A stretch of DNA of 64,000 nucleotides from Nilaparvata lugens (Eukaryota > Arthropoda > Insecta > Hemiptera > Delphacidae), in the NCBI RefSeq assembly GCF_014356525.2, contig NC_052516.1:28440854-28504853 (forward strand), read 5' to 3'. The notes under the pieces are model-generated. The model did no database searches, had not been told where the DNA came from, and saw nothing but the letters and a program-made list of their open reading frames with translations. Every line of letters starts with the position of its first letter. Position 1 is the first letter of the stretch. This document shows positions 20,101 through 35,100 of this stretch, in pieces. The position numbers were made by a program, and so were the translations under genes.

Positions 20101-23100
20101 ATTTATTCAACTTGAGTAGAATAGTTGTAATTATATGCCATTTACTTCACGGTGTACGGAAAGGTGACATCCTTCCTCCCAGAGGCAATTTTCTATTATG
20201 TCCAGGAAGCTCCTCCCCACTCGTTTGGATGTTAATAACCAGGGGTGCCCACGGGGTTTAACGCAGACTGCGTCATGGCCTTGGGAGAGGTTGAGCTTAA
20301 AAATAAATCTTGAGGAGGGTCATTTGTGGGCAGGAGGCTGAATCTCTCCATGGGGGGGGGGGGGTGTGAGCACCCCAGTAAATAAATGAATATCTTCAGT
20401 TGAAATTTATTGGAAACTTAGATCTTTTGTGGAACTGTATTGGGAACTGAAGTCAAAGAAAACTTATACTTATACTCAAACTTAAGATTGTTTTATTCTA
20501 GCCTATGCTAAAGTGAATGAACTCACGGTAATAATCGGAAGGATTTTTGAAGGCAGGACAGGGATAATCAGCGGCGGAGAAATATGGCAACATGTCCCGT
20601 CTTCGGCCCGAGTACATCATTCTGCCACCAGAGAGCAGCAGCACCCGCGACACCATCGTGAAGATCTCGTAGGTTGGAGGCTGGATGGTCAGCACCACTA
20701 TTCTGCCTACTAGACCACCTAAAAAAATTTGTATATAACAGTTTTTTCACATAACGGAAAACAGTTGCTCTTGAGTCATTTACAAATAGTAACGGAATAA
20801 GCAAATGGAGGGTAATTTTCATAGAACAGTAATTAAAAGCAGTCAGTCTACCATTTCAACAAATATGAAAAGTCTATTAGAATAGTTTTAGCGCTATTAC
20901 AAGAATTTCCTGGCCTTCTATACATACAAAACAACAATGAATTGAGCAAATACACATTAATATGTGTCTTAATATATATTTGTATATCGCTGTCATTTCT
21001 GTGGTGCTGACATTGTCTTATTTTTATTGTGAAGTGTATTCTTATTTTATGATGTAGCCTACCACTGTGATTGCTTGTAAGACTTGTGAAATAAATAACT
21101 TTTTGAATTGAATTGAATTGACATTACGCATACACATTAAGTATCAGTCAGAATAATGTTCTTATGGGACCATTCATACTCGCTTAGCCGTGCTAAATAG
21201 GATTAATCCAATCAGAACGCGTAGAAATAACATTTTTACTGTATCGGTTACTCTCACTAATATGTGGGAAGAGATCTTGAAGAGAAGGACAGTTTTTGGA
21301 AGAGATGGAAATATATTTTTAGAATACATACATTTATGTAACATATTGCGTGATGGAAATAACTGAAAAAAAATATTGAAGATAATATTGTAAAGAATCT
21401 CAAAGCTCAAAAGCGAAAAACAGGAAACAACCTCGAAAATTAAGGAGATTCTTCAAAGCGATTGAAACATGTGAGAATTATACATAACTATGTAGATCTT
21501 CGTAATATAACTGAAAAAGTGAAGTTAGTGGAAGTTGAAGTGATTTTGAAGAATTGAATTGAATTTATTGCCAAAAATCACATACAAATACTTGCACAAT
21601 GCAATCATTAGAGTATGCAATATAAAATTACCTACAAATAGACATTGATATCAACTTACACAACAATAATAATCAATGTAATATTCGGCACTGCCAACAT
21701 AAGATTCCTTGTGTGTTGGCAGTGAGTAGCGGTTAACTTATTCTGCTTCAATTCTAGTCAAGTGAGAAAAGATATATGAAAATTAAATGAATAGAGCTAA
21801 TGAAAGTATTACACGTAATTTTCAAAAATCTCAAAGGCTCAGAAAAAAAAATTGAAAACTTAAGAGTAGTACATACTATATGACAAAGTGATATCCAATT
21901 AACCACTGTAACGTCTTGAGGCCATCATGACAATGAATTTTTCACAAAGGAGAATAAAAAGAATAATACAATACAAAAGAAATCGTGTAAAGAGAGGCAA
22001 TTTCGAAGAGCTCGGTTGCAAAAAAGCCTGTCAAATATTAATTATTATTAAATTACGTGAGAACTAATTAGAGAAGCCTCCTTATCTAAGAATCTTCCTC
22101 TGGTTGCTTCTCATGGTATTCAATCACCATTAAAATTTAACAAGCTTTTGTGATCCCGGGTCTAGAAATTTTCAAGAGATAGACTAGTAATTAAATTACA
22201 TACCTGTACTGCTACCTCCAGCCCACTGTCGTAGAAACTCGACGAGGAAGAAAGTGTCGAAAATGTCCATGGACCGCGTGGGGCGATCCAGAAGCAGAAT
22301 TTCGGCGTCGGACACCAGATGGCAGGCCAAGCTCAGTCTTTGCGCTTCCGAGTCGGTCAGGCTTGCCACTTTTGTGTCTAGCACCTGAGTCAGGCCCAAC
22401 TCCTCTATTAGCAGATCCATCTGTGGGCAAATCAATCAAATATCATATCAATTTCATAATTTTCAGGCAACTAAAATCAAATCTATGTACTTGTTACGAC
22501 TGGAGTGGGCTACAGTCCCAAAAAATAGTATTCTTATATTCAAGCCGTGTCAACACTGAACAAATGTTCGACATACATGTTCGGCAAACATTTTTGTTGA
22601 GGAGGTCAGGGACAAATATTTTAAAACGTTTGGACAATCATTGTTTGTCAAACAAAAAATTACGGTTTTTCCAAACATTTTCAGTATTGACAGCTGTAAA
22701 ACATAAAACCTGTTCTTCCCACTTACAAATATTTTGTTTGGTGACGCGTCCACACTGGCCACGAGTAAACATAATAAAATTTGCCCAAACTGTTTCAAAA
22801 AACATGTTTGTCGAACATTTGTTCAGTGAGGAAACGGGTTTAGAGGTTAGCAATAAAAGTTTGCAACAGAAGTTTCCAAAACTATCCAGTGGTTGTACTA
22901 GAAAACATCAATGTTTCCTATTCAATCAATAATATAATTTTAGTTATGTTTATCGCACTAAATCAAAGGAATGGGTGATTTTGTAATTTGAAAAAACTGA
23001 GAAATTCAAAATGACCTTGAAAATATACGCGTACTTAATTGAGACCATTGCGCCTACATAGGTTGACTTATGCGACCCGCAACACACACAATCTAAATTT

Positions 23101-26100
23101 TCTGTAAACTACAGACTGATCACTTGATCGATGGACCGATTTACCTCTTCCACAGCAACAAAACGCTACTATGCATAGCAATAACATCTGTTCATCCACC
23201 TGTATTCAGCTATTCCGCTCAACCAGCCAGTATGCCGTAATTTAGTAAATGGGAATACAGTAGTCAGGATGCGCAGTTGGATTAGCATTCTAGCCCCGCC
23301 TACCACCGCACCGAACAACTAGGGAACGGCAAAACTACGATGAACACCAGTACAAATCATGATTCCTAATCAAATGTGTTGGAATAATGAACAGAAATTG
23401 ACCACTGGCGAAAATTTAACTCTATAGTGAGGTCCACCTTATAATGGCAGTGGAGAAAAATAGGAGAACAACGTTGCCGATCCTCCTCTGTCGTGTCAAT
23501 GCCTTCTATGGATGGTAGCTGATGTAGGTTTATTGATGTAATATCAACTGTTCATTCTCGTCTAAAAGAATCAATTAGAATATATTTCATTAAGCAAGAA
23601 ATTATATTTTTCAATAATTGCATAATGAATTTTCATAATTAAGATGAAATATTTTGTTAATTAATTATAAATTCTACATAGTTAAAAGACGATCTGGCAA
23701 CAGAGCAAAGCGAGAAAGAGATATTGCTATCCGCTTGTTGGATGATAGATAAGGATAGCAATACCATTGCTAATCAAACACTGTCATTATAACGTGGACC
23801 TCACTATATCACAGTTAATGTGACAATATAACTGTTCAATCAGTTAAGTCATACCTTGTATTATTGATGTATAGAATATGATTAACTCATTGATTAACTC
23901 TCGTTGATGAACTCACCTGATCGGTGGAAGATACTTTGGTGGGACCCCTGGGAGGCCTCCTGAGTCTTGAATAGAATGCAAGCGTTTGCGACACACTAAG
24001 ACTCCCCGCCAGGGTGCAGTCACTCCTCACATAGGCCACCCTCTTCCTCAGCACTCGCTGGCTGATGCTCTGTCCGTTCAGCACTATGTGGATGGTTCTC
24101 GCCCGTCTTGTACCCGACAGGATGTCCAGAATGGCACGACCTTCGTCAACTGTCAAGATTATCATAAATTAGAAAAAAGTTATAGTAATAAAAGAGTACA
24201 TACAACATTATGATAATTGTAGTTAATCGAAAAACTTTTAGAATTTAATATCATTTGTAAGTCTGGTGTTGAAAAGGCTCATGCCAAATTTGGAGCAGCT
24301 TCCTTATAAACAGTTTTGCAGCAAGGTGAAAATTGAATCTTTGCAATGGCGAAGAATGAAGTTTGATGCAATTTTTTGCATGACTGTCTTCATATTGTCT
24401 TCATGGACGTATAGAAGTTGGTGTCATTATACCAGCGCCGAACTTTAGACAGTACCACCAATTTCATGCCGTTCTTAGAAGCTGCACTGCTCCCTTAGAA
24501 AGATGTGTTGCAGTTGGTGAAGAACTGTCAAATCAAATCTATTTTTTTGAAATGTCGAGAATTTTTAAGAGGAGAATAAGATCCTTGCAGGAACCTATCC
24601 AACAGTTATGAGTTCCAAAACACATTTTTTATGACAGTTGCAATAAATAAAGGCCACTTGTGCCATTCTATTGCACGCAAATTGCCAAAGCATACTTACT
24701 ACCATAGTCAATTGGCGCCATGTGGTGAACGGGTTGGCTGTAAGGGGTGATATGGAGGCCATTTATTAAATTTCCACTTGTATACTTATTTCTATTTGTT
24801 CAATAAATACCACTTGAAGTTTTCAAGTGTTCTCATTGTTCTATTGTTCAAGTGTTCGTTTGTTTTCTGATCATTGATGTTGTGCTTACCTTGTGTTGCC
24901 ATGACTGCTAAGATTTCTCCAGCTTTGGCTTCGAACGAAACCGACTGGAGCAGAGGTTCGTTGTTCTTGCCGTCTACATCTAGACCTCGAACCTGTCATC
25001 ATAAAAAAAAAACAAAATTATATGATTAATGGATAGAACATAAAGGACCGTACTTAGAATATATATTGAAAAACTGTCCAACTTGATATGTGTAAGTGCA
25101 TGGGATATGTAGATTTTCTTTAAATTTGGGATAATCCTGAATATTGTTCCTTAGACATGGATCCGTATTATTAATACTGTGGATTTTTGTATATGGATAA
25201 TTGATAGATTTTACATAATAATGAGAACCGAAAATGGAGCAAATCCTCTTGTGGAATAGTAGGCTGAATGAGAACTAAAACATCAAAGATGACCATTCAT
25301 AGTGAGTTTGATAGTAGCTTTACAATCCCATTACTATCCTTCCGGATCCAGTCTTTATTACCACATTCATAATATTCAAACACATACCAACAATTGGTTA
25401 GAGCTTTTAGTTTTATGGGAGCTAGCTATGACCTCTTCCCCTTTTTCAAGTATTCTAATGATTTCAATAGTAAATTCGTTAATAATTGATTTTAGCGCTA
25501 TAGTTCACTTTGACATAATTATGTGCAACGGGAGCGGAGTTATGGCTTCGTGAATGAGTTAACCGTCTGTTTTTAACTTTATGTGACGATTCTGCAACCG
25601 GGCATTAGTAGACTTGGTGCCGGTTGCACAAAAGCCTGTTAAATTTTAACCGTGATTAATTCCACGAGAACCAATCAGAGAAGCCGTCTTATCAGAAAGG
25701 CCTTCTCTGATTGGCTCTCGTGAAATTAATTACGGTTAAAATTTAACCGCCTTTTGTGCAACCGGCACTAAGTATATCTCATATATATTTGATGTACTGA
25801 TGGCGTGGATGACTCGTATATAATACTTCTAGTATGGCTTTGAAAAGCGATGGTCTCTTTCCCTTTTTCAAGTATTCTAATAATCTCAATAGGAAATTCT
25901 TTAATAATTGATAATTATCTTACGGTACGTTCCAATGCTTTGTTCTGAGCAGATAAGTTACCAATAATAAAATTATCCTCATTACAACGCATGACATTTG
26001 TACAGGTATTCTATTTATTTCATTATTATTCAAGGTTCATCGGAAGCCCCCACTAACAACCTACAAAGGGGATAGACATTTTTTATTTTTTTATTGCTCC

Positions 26101-29100
26101 TGATGCCCACATCAGCATTTTGCTTGTGCGTGGGTATCAGAGAGTACGTTGGTGAATTGATGAGATGATCAAACTTCCATGCCATCGAAGGAAGTCGATC
26201 CCATGCACCCATGAGGTGCTAGCAGACCGACGTTTGTAACGCTTCTTACCACTAGACCAACCCGGCCGGCATAACAAATCAAATCAATTTATTTGACATT
26301 TGAACAAGAACAATACAGGCATTTTAATAAGAGAAGCATATAACCTAGAAACAAAAAACTGATAGAATATATTTTGATAATAGTTCACATGACAGATCGT
26401 TTGTACAAGGATAGGCATTTCAATTATTCTATTACCAGGTCCTTATACCATTGAGGAGTGTTTTAGAACATTCATGTGACACCATTCTTGAAATGACAAG
26501 TTGTATGCCACTTGAGCACTGCTCAGAATTTGTGGCTTAACACAACAATAATATAATAATGATAATAATTACTGTACAAGGTCCATCCCAGAAGTAACGA
26601 GACTACACCAACCTGCAAATGCGGATAGGCTCCACTAAACGCCTCCCCACGATGCACCTGGAAGGACATGCCTGGCGGTGCGTCATGAGAGCGGAGGGCG
26701 GAGTGGGCTCGTGAGGAGGGGGGTGCCATACCGCTGAGCATGCTGGGGGCGGCACCACCCCCCACTCCGCCGTCCAACACAGAGTGACTGCCGTGGCGGT
26801 GCAACACTGCCGGGTGGTGGTGTCCTGTTCCCACCACTGCCACGGAAGCTGGACGACCCCCGTGTCTGAAAACGACAAATAATGTATTAAATTCGTCAAC
26901 AGAATATAATTTCTCTTGATCAAATAATAATCTTTTAGAAAGAATACAATACTTCTAGAAAGTCGCCTTTGTAAAATAATAAATAATCTTCCCCGATTGA
27001 CATATAATTAAATATTTTGGAAGTTCATTATGTTCCTTACCCTTTCTTCATACTCATAATCAAAAAACAATTTGGCAACAGTATGAGAGTAGAGAACGAT
27101 AGAGCTCTCTGCTATGTCCAATGATGTGACTGCTTTGTCTCTAGGGTGCGAGCATGATGGAGAGGAGAAGGTAGCTTCAACCTTCAAGCTTGAGAGTGTT
27201 GAATGTAAAGCATGTATTCAAATTAAGGCGCACATGGTGCTCCACTATTTATCACCATCTAGGCATTGGATTGTTAGTAATAATTGTTCAGCTAAATTGA
27301 GAATTCTCAATTGAAGAAAATATGCAAAACTCTCAAGCTTGGAGATGATTGAGGGTTTTAGCTCCAACGCCGCTCCGCCGCCATGTTTTAGAAATGAAAA
27401 GTTATCCTTTTTCAATATCTATCCTTGCGATTCTCAATAAAATATAAGATTTAGTCTATGTTGCTGATTCATGAAGAATAATACACCAGACTTAGTGAAA
27501 CTAATATCCCTTCTAAAAGATAACTGAAAGCGTTTTCCATCTTGAAGGGCCAGAAACCCTCGAAAAAGGCCAACATCCCCCATTTTAATGAGACACATGT
27601 TTTATGGTTATCGATCACAGTCTCAAACAGCCTAGGTCCTCAATTTGAAGATTTATTTGAGGATAAAAAACTGTGCAATGGGATGAGTTGGAAACATTCT
27701 AATAAATTCGATTGCTTGATTGAGAGGAATCCGAAAAGGGGGAAGGGGAAGATGAAGTTTTTCAATTATTGCTTAACGATCACTGTTCATAAACCTTGCT
27801 TGATAATCTTCGTGTTCTTGTTTTGTCACAAATTCAGTCACATTCACTATTGATAACACATTAGCTTCACGAAACAGACTATTAGGAATAGACTTGGAAG
27901 TTGAAGTTCTCTCTGAAAGCAAAATTGAATTGAGGAATAAATTTGTTAAATCATTTAACATTTTCTAAAAACCGCCACATGCTACAACCAAAATAGTGCC
28001 TATTCGAATCGTTACAGTTATTACAATAATAATTTTGAGCTTCACCAACCGTTTTGTCTTTTTAGTAGATTTCTGCTGCTTAGATGCTCGACGTTTTTTA
28101 TTTTTGTTTGTTTCATCGTCATTTTGCATAGAGTAAATACACAATAAATATTTATCATTTGAGAAAAAAAGCGGATCCAAATATATGAACTTGTTACGTC
28201 GTATGTCCAACAAATCTGTAAGTAATTTTTTATATTTATTTAAAATGCAAATGACACTAATGTAATAACATTGGAAGATAATATATAATAATAATATTTC
28301 TATTAATTGATATCACCTAGCGCTACTACCTGTTAAGAAAAGATCTCCATCAATTTGATTCTCTTATTGTGCTATCTAATTTCTCAAATAATCATTATTC
28401 TCGATGGGACCTCAAATAGTTCCATAGAAATTTATTTAATATTTTTATGAGGGTGTACGCCCAACTTATTATTGTGTATGGTGAATAAGTTCTAAGCTTT
28501 TGCGTGGGTAATGTGAGATATGATGATGCGATATTAGTATAGCTACAGTTTTAGGTGGGTTCTGAACCACTGAGAAGCTATCTATCCATTCATTCAGGGA
28601 TATAAAGCTCTCACAATCGTGTCAAAGATGGTTAAACCAAAGTTTATGGATAGCTTGGATTGAAAGCCAACAGAAAATAAGAAAAGTATTGTTATTCGAT
28701 TGAAATTTCTGATGAAAGACAAAAATACGACAAAGTATGACCAAGGAAATATAATATCATTGAGGAAGTGTATATTACTATATAGTATAGGAAGTATATT
28801 ACTTATTTTGTCCGTGATAATACATAAGTAATTCAGTTGGATGAGAACACGTTATCTAAACTTTCTATGAGATTGAGTCAAGTTGAAGTTCTAGGAACTT
28901 TGAGTTTATTTGAATGTTAAATGTGAACGATATCAATGGGTTCAATCCTTACACAGGAATTCAAGGTACAGATACTATGCCTGAAAATACTCTCTATTAA
29001 TGAAAATGTAATATTCAATATTCACGTGGTATTGTTTCGGTGTTTGAGATTCCATAACTATCACTCTTTACTATTTTTGTCACAGAGAATTTTATATCAC

Positions 29101-32100
29101 TGAAACGTGAACTTTCCCCCCACACAATAAGTACACAAGACAAAAAAAAACTGCGGAATGCATTAGAAATCATTGAGTTATATGAGTACATTCAACGATT
29201 TTCACAAAAATACTGAGATGATCTATCATCCTATAACATCAACGAACACTTCAACACTAGAGAGCTGAGCTTGAATCATTCCTGCCTCATTTTTAGTATT
29301 CAGATTTTCTCAGGTGAGGTGGTAATTGCTCTTCAATTTTCGTTTACAAAAACTCAGGCACAAGGTTAAATAAATCATGTAAATTGGAGTAACATCTAAA
29401 ACAGTAATTGACTGAGAAAGTTTGGGTGTCCTAATTGATTTGTCTTTCAAACAAGTAAGTGTCAGACCGCACACTACAATGGAGATCTAGTTAAGTTGTT
29501 GAGTTTGGAGGAGGCTATGACAATTATTGTAACACGGTCATAATGACATTGATAAATGATTCATAAAATTCGTGAGACGATTTACTAGAAAGAATTGTCT
29601 TACAGACTGTCACAAAGTGAATTTTTGTGACGGATAGAGAGCCGTCGTCCAGCTAAAATTAGCGAAATTATTCTATTTTAGAATAGGAATAGGATCGTCT
29701 GCCAGATATATTTTGTTAGATTTGTAGTTGTGTATACATTATCACTATCGCCGTCAACCCCTTAAATTAGCAGCATTCGTATCATCTAAACGATAAGCGG
29801 CTACCGAGTCGGGTCAGTATCGCTCTTCATGAAATTTCTGGAATAGAAATATTGTTTACCGGCCTGAATTAGTGTAGTAATTAGTATCAGTATCGTCATT
29901 AGCTGCACCCTTATCATCAGCACTAGTGGATTCAAACCCTGTCACATGACTAGTGGCGTGATCGTCTTTTCAGACTCCCATTGGTCAGCAAGCCCCTTTT
30001 CCCCGGCCTCCTAACTTTCAGCGACCCGGTGTGGCTTCAAGAAGATCTGGGAGAGAGTCAGTTGTTCGGTGGTTGAGCGTGAGATCGGGTCGCGAATCTC
30101 CTCTCCTTACGACGTTACCGACACTAATTATTATTCTATCTTGTGTTAACGTAGAATATTGTAGGTCGAGTTCCGAACAACTCGGAGTTAGAATTCCCTT
30201 GTGGGTTTTCTTTCTTGTCAGCTATTTTTTTCCCGAATTCGTATCACTGGGGGTGAACGAATTATCTTGGTTTTGAAACCTGTAAGGGATCTCAAGTTTG
30301 AGCTACAAACAGTTGAGTGGGGAAATTTAGCTAGGCTTTTAAGCAAATTATTTTTGAGGGCTTAATTCTTAAGTCTCGACTCTGTCGCTTCACGACGTTT
30401 AAGTTTAGTGCGGGAATTTGTTTGCTATTCTCCGTATTTAATTCTGCAGTGATTCAGGTAACTGTATGTCAGGACTGGTCACTTGTGTGCATTTCCTCTT
30501 CTGTAATAAGGTAATCTCAGTTTTTTTTTTAGGGATATATTCCCTTATTAATTTTCATGCTATAGAGTGGCCCTGTATTTTAAATTCGCTTAGCAGTTTC
30601 TGACTTGCTGTAATTCCAAGTAGGAAAAGCCCAATCCTTTTCCTAGAGAACTCAGGTGCAGCTTGAGCTCGTCCTCGTCGAAGTTTCTAGACTGCGACAT
30701 CCTTTCTCTTTCTCTCTCTTAACTTTTCCTATTCTATAACCTTCTAGCTCTCAGGTACAGCTTGAGGACTTCCTCGCCGAAGTCCCCAGACTGCGGCATC
30801 CTTTCTCTTACATTCTCTTCACTTCCCTATTCTATAATCCTTCCTGCTCTCAGGTACAGCTTGAGAACGTCCACGCCGAAGTCCCCAGACTGCGGCATCC
30901 TTTCTCTTACATTCTCTTCACTTTCCCTATTCTATAATCCTTCTAGCTCTCAGGTACAGCTTGAGACTTCCTCGCCGAAGTTTCTAGACTGCGGCATCCT
31001 TTCTCTTTCTCTCTCTTCACTTTCCCTATTCTAAAATCCTTCCTGCTCTCAGGTCCAACTTGAGAACGTCCTTGTCGAAGTCACAGACTGCGACGCTACC
31101 TGCTCTCAGGTCCAGCTTGAGAACGTCCTTGTTGAAGTCACAGACTGCAACGCTTCCTGCTCTCAGGTACAACTTGAGACGTCCTTGTCGAAGTCACAGA
31201 CTGCGACGCTACCTGCTCTCAGGTCCAGCTTGAGAACGTCCTTGTTGAAGTCACAGACTGCAACGCTTCCTGCTCTCAGGTACAGCTTGAGAACGTCCTC
31301 GCCGAAGTCCCCAGACTGCGGCATCCTTTCTCTTACTTTCTCTTCACTTTCCCTGTTCTAAAATCCTTCCTGCTCTCAGGTACAACTTGAGAACGTCCTT
31401 GTCGAAGTCACAGACTGCGACGCTTCCTGCTCTCAGGTCCAGCTTGAGAACGTCCTTGTTGAAGTCACAGACTGCAACGCTTCCTGCTCTCAGGTACAAC
31501 TTGAGAACGTCCTTGTCGAAGTCACAGACTGCGACGCTACCTGCTCTCAGGTCCAGCTTGAGAACGTCCTTGTTGAAGTCACAGACTGCAACGCTTCCTG
31601 CTCTCAGGTACAGCTTGAGAACGTCCTCGCCGAAGTCCCCAGACTGCGGCATCCTTTCTCTTACTCTCTCTTCACTTTCCCTGTTCTAAAATCCTTCCTG
31701 CTCTCAGGTACAACTTGAGAACGTCCTTGTCGAAGTCACAGACTGCGACGCTTCCTGCTCTCAGGTACAGCTTGAGAACGTCCTTGTCGAAGTCACAGAC
31801 TGCGACGCTTCCCGCTCTCAGGTACAGCTTGAGAACGTCCTTGTTGAAGTCACAGACTGCAACGCTTCCTGCTCTCAGGTACAACTTGAGAGAACGTCCT
31901 TGTCGAAGTCACAGACTGCGACGCTTCCCACTCTCAGGTGCAGCTTGAGAACGTCCTTGTTGAAGTCACAGACTGCAACGCTTCCTGCTCTCAGGTACAA
32001 CTTGAGAACGTCCTTGTCGAAGTCACAGACTGCGACGCTACCTGCTCTCAGGTCCAGCTTGAGAACGTCCTTGTCGAAGTCACAGACTGCGACGCTTCCT

Positions 32101-35100
32101 GCTCTCAGGTACAGCTTGAGAACGTCTTGTGAAGTCACAGACTGCAACGCTTCCTACTCTCAGGTACAACTTGAGAACGTCCTTGTCGAAGTCACAGACT
32201 GCGACGCTTCCCACTCTCAGGTGCAGCTGAGAACGTCCTTGTCGAAGTCACAGACTGCGACGCTTCCTGCTCTCAGGTACAGCTTGAGAACGTCCTTGTT
32301 GAAGTCACAGACTGCAACGCTTCCTGCTCTCAGGTACAACTTGAGAACGTCCTTGTCGAAGTCACAGACTGCGACGCTTCCCTCTCAGGTGCAGCTTGAG
32401 AACGTCCTTGTTGAAGTTACAGACTGCAACACTTCCTGCTCTCAGGTACAGCTTGAGAACGTCCTCGCCGAAGTCCCCAGACTGCGGCATCCTCTCTCTT
32501 CCTTCTCTAAATTTTCCTGCCCTGTATATCGCGAGATCTCAGTTCCAGACTAGAGATCGTTCCCGTCGCGGTCCTCAGACCAGCGAGAAGCTTAGGAGAA
32601 TCCTTGTAAGCCCTTCCCTATCCTCTCATAATAGTCGACATACTGACTATTAATTTAAAAGCGTTTCGGACGATTGAGAGTGATCCCATACCCTTAAGGG
32701 CAGTTACAGATTGGCCCTTAATAACCGGCGCGCTGTCATCAGATCAGCGCGGAAATCCTGTTTAGCAGTTTCAGAATTGCTGAAAATCCTTTCGCAGCTG
32801 CAGGCTCGCGATTCAGAAATCCGACACCCGAAACCTCATCATTGAGCTTTAGTTATCATAAAATTGTAATTGTTATACTGTATTTAGCTAGCAGGTTCAG
32901 CTTGCTGAGAACTATATCGCGATTCACAGATCGCGAGTTATTGAAAACACATAAGCTTCACGAAACAGACTATTAGGAATAGACTTGGAAGTTGAGGTAC
33001 TCTCTGAAAGCAAAATTGAATTGAGGAATAAATTTGTTCATAATTTGTTAAATTATTTAAAATTTTCTAAAAACCGCCACATGCTACAACCAAAATAGTG
33101 CCTATTCGAATCGTTACAGTTATTACAATAATAATTTTGAGCTTCACCAACCGTTTTGTCTTTTTAGTAGATTTCTGCTGCTTAGATGCTCGACGTTTTT
33201 TATTTCTGTTTGTTTCATCGTCATTTTGCATAGAGTAAATACACAATAAATATTTATCACTTGAGAAAAAAAGCGGATCCAAATATATGAACTTGTTACG
33301 TCGTATGTCCAACAAATCTGTAAGTAATTTATTATATTTATTTGAAATGCAAATGACACTAATGTTATAACATTGGAAAATAATATATATAATAATATTT
33401 CTATTAATTGATATCACCTAGCGCTACTACCTGTTAAGAAAAGATCTCCATCAATTTGATTCTCTTATTGTGCTATCTAATTTCTCAAATAATCATTATT
33501 CTCGATGGGACCTCAAAATAGTTCCATAGAAATTTATTTAATATTTTTATGAGGGTGTACGCCCAACTTATTATTGTGTATGGTGAATAAGTTCTAAGCT
33601 TTTGCGTGGGTAATGTGAGATATGAGATGCGATATTAGTATAGCTACTGCTTTAGGTGGGTTCTGAACCACTGAGAAGCTATCTATCCATTCATTCAGGG
33701 ATATAAAGCTCTCACAATCGTGTCAAAGATGGTTAAACCAAAGTTTATGGATAGCTTGGATTGAAAGCCAACAGAAAATAAGAAAAGTATTGTTATTCAA
33801 TTGAAATTTCTGATGAAAGACAAAAATACGACAAAGTATGACCAAGGAATATAATATCATTGAGGAAGTGTATATTACTATATAGTATAGGAAGTATATT
33901 ACTTATTTTGTCTGTGATAATACATAAGTAATTCAGTTGGATGAGAACACATTATCTAAACTTTCTATGATATTGAGTCAAGTTAAAGTTCTAGGAACTT
34001 TGAGTTTATTTGAATGTTAAATGTGAACGATATCAATGGGTTCAATCCTTACACAGGTATTTCAAGGTACAGATACAATGCCTGAAAATACTCTCTATTA
34101 ATGAAAATTTAATATTCAATATTCACGTTGGTATTGTTTCGGTGTTTGAGATTCCATAACTATCACTGTTTACTATTTTTGTCACAGAGAATTTTATATC
34201 ACTGAAACGTGAACTTTCCCCCCACACAATGAGTACACAAGACAAAAAAAAACTGCGGAATGCATTAGAAATCATTGAGTTATATGAGTACATTCAAAGA
34301 TCACAAAAATAATGAGACGATCTATCATCCTATAACATTAACGAACACTTCAACACTGGAGAGCTGAGCTTGAATCATTCCTGCCTCATTTTTAGTATTC
34401 AGATTTTCTCAGGTGAGGTGGTAATTGCTCTTCAATTCAGACACAAACTCAGGCACAAGGTTGAATAAATCATGTAAATTGGAGTAACATCTAAAACAGT
34501 AATTGACTGAGAAAGTTTGGGTGTCCTAATTGATTTGTCTTTCAAACAAGTAAGTGTCAGACCGCACACTACAATGGAGATCTAGTTAAGTTGTTGAGTT
34601 TGGAGGAGGCTATGACAATTATTGTAACACGGTCATAATGTCACTGATAAATGATTCATAAAATTCGTGAGACGATTTACTAGTAAGGATTGTCTTACAG
34701 ACAAACAAATAGATAAATTCCATTGTTTCGTTGATTTAATAATATTTTTTCGGAATCATTTATATGATTAATTCATAGATCAAGGCTCAGTTTGAGAGAT
34801 GGATACATCAAACTCGTGATTACAAATGAATAATGAACATATTGTATTCTATTCCATCCACAACTCTAGTTGTAATTCCAGTTCTGTATTTGTAGTTGAA
34901 AACACAAGCCAATAGCTCTAATTACAATCGGCACCATGATTATTATAAAAGGCAGGATGAATGTCATTCTATCTTTGCAAGAGAGAAATCTATTGATGTC
35001 TGATAATCACTAAGGATGAAAATTACGAAAATCATCATCGATTTCCAATCATGAGGGATGGTCAGTTTTTCAAATACCGTTGCCGATTCAGCTTTACATA

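Noticed and set aside
22363..22932. 189-codon plus-strand frame
   Set aside because: Antisense to transporter exon 8 and runs through a MITE; no domain.
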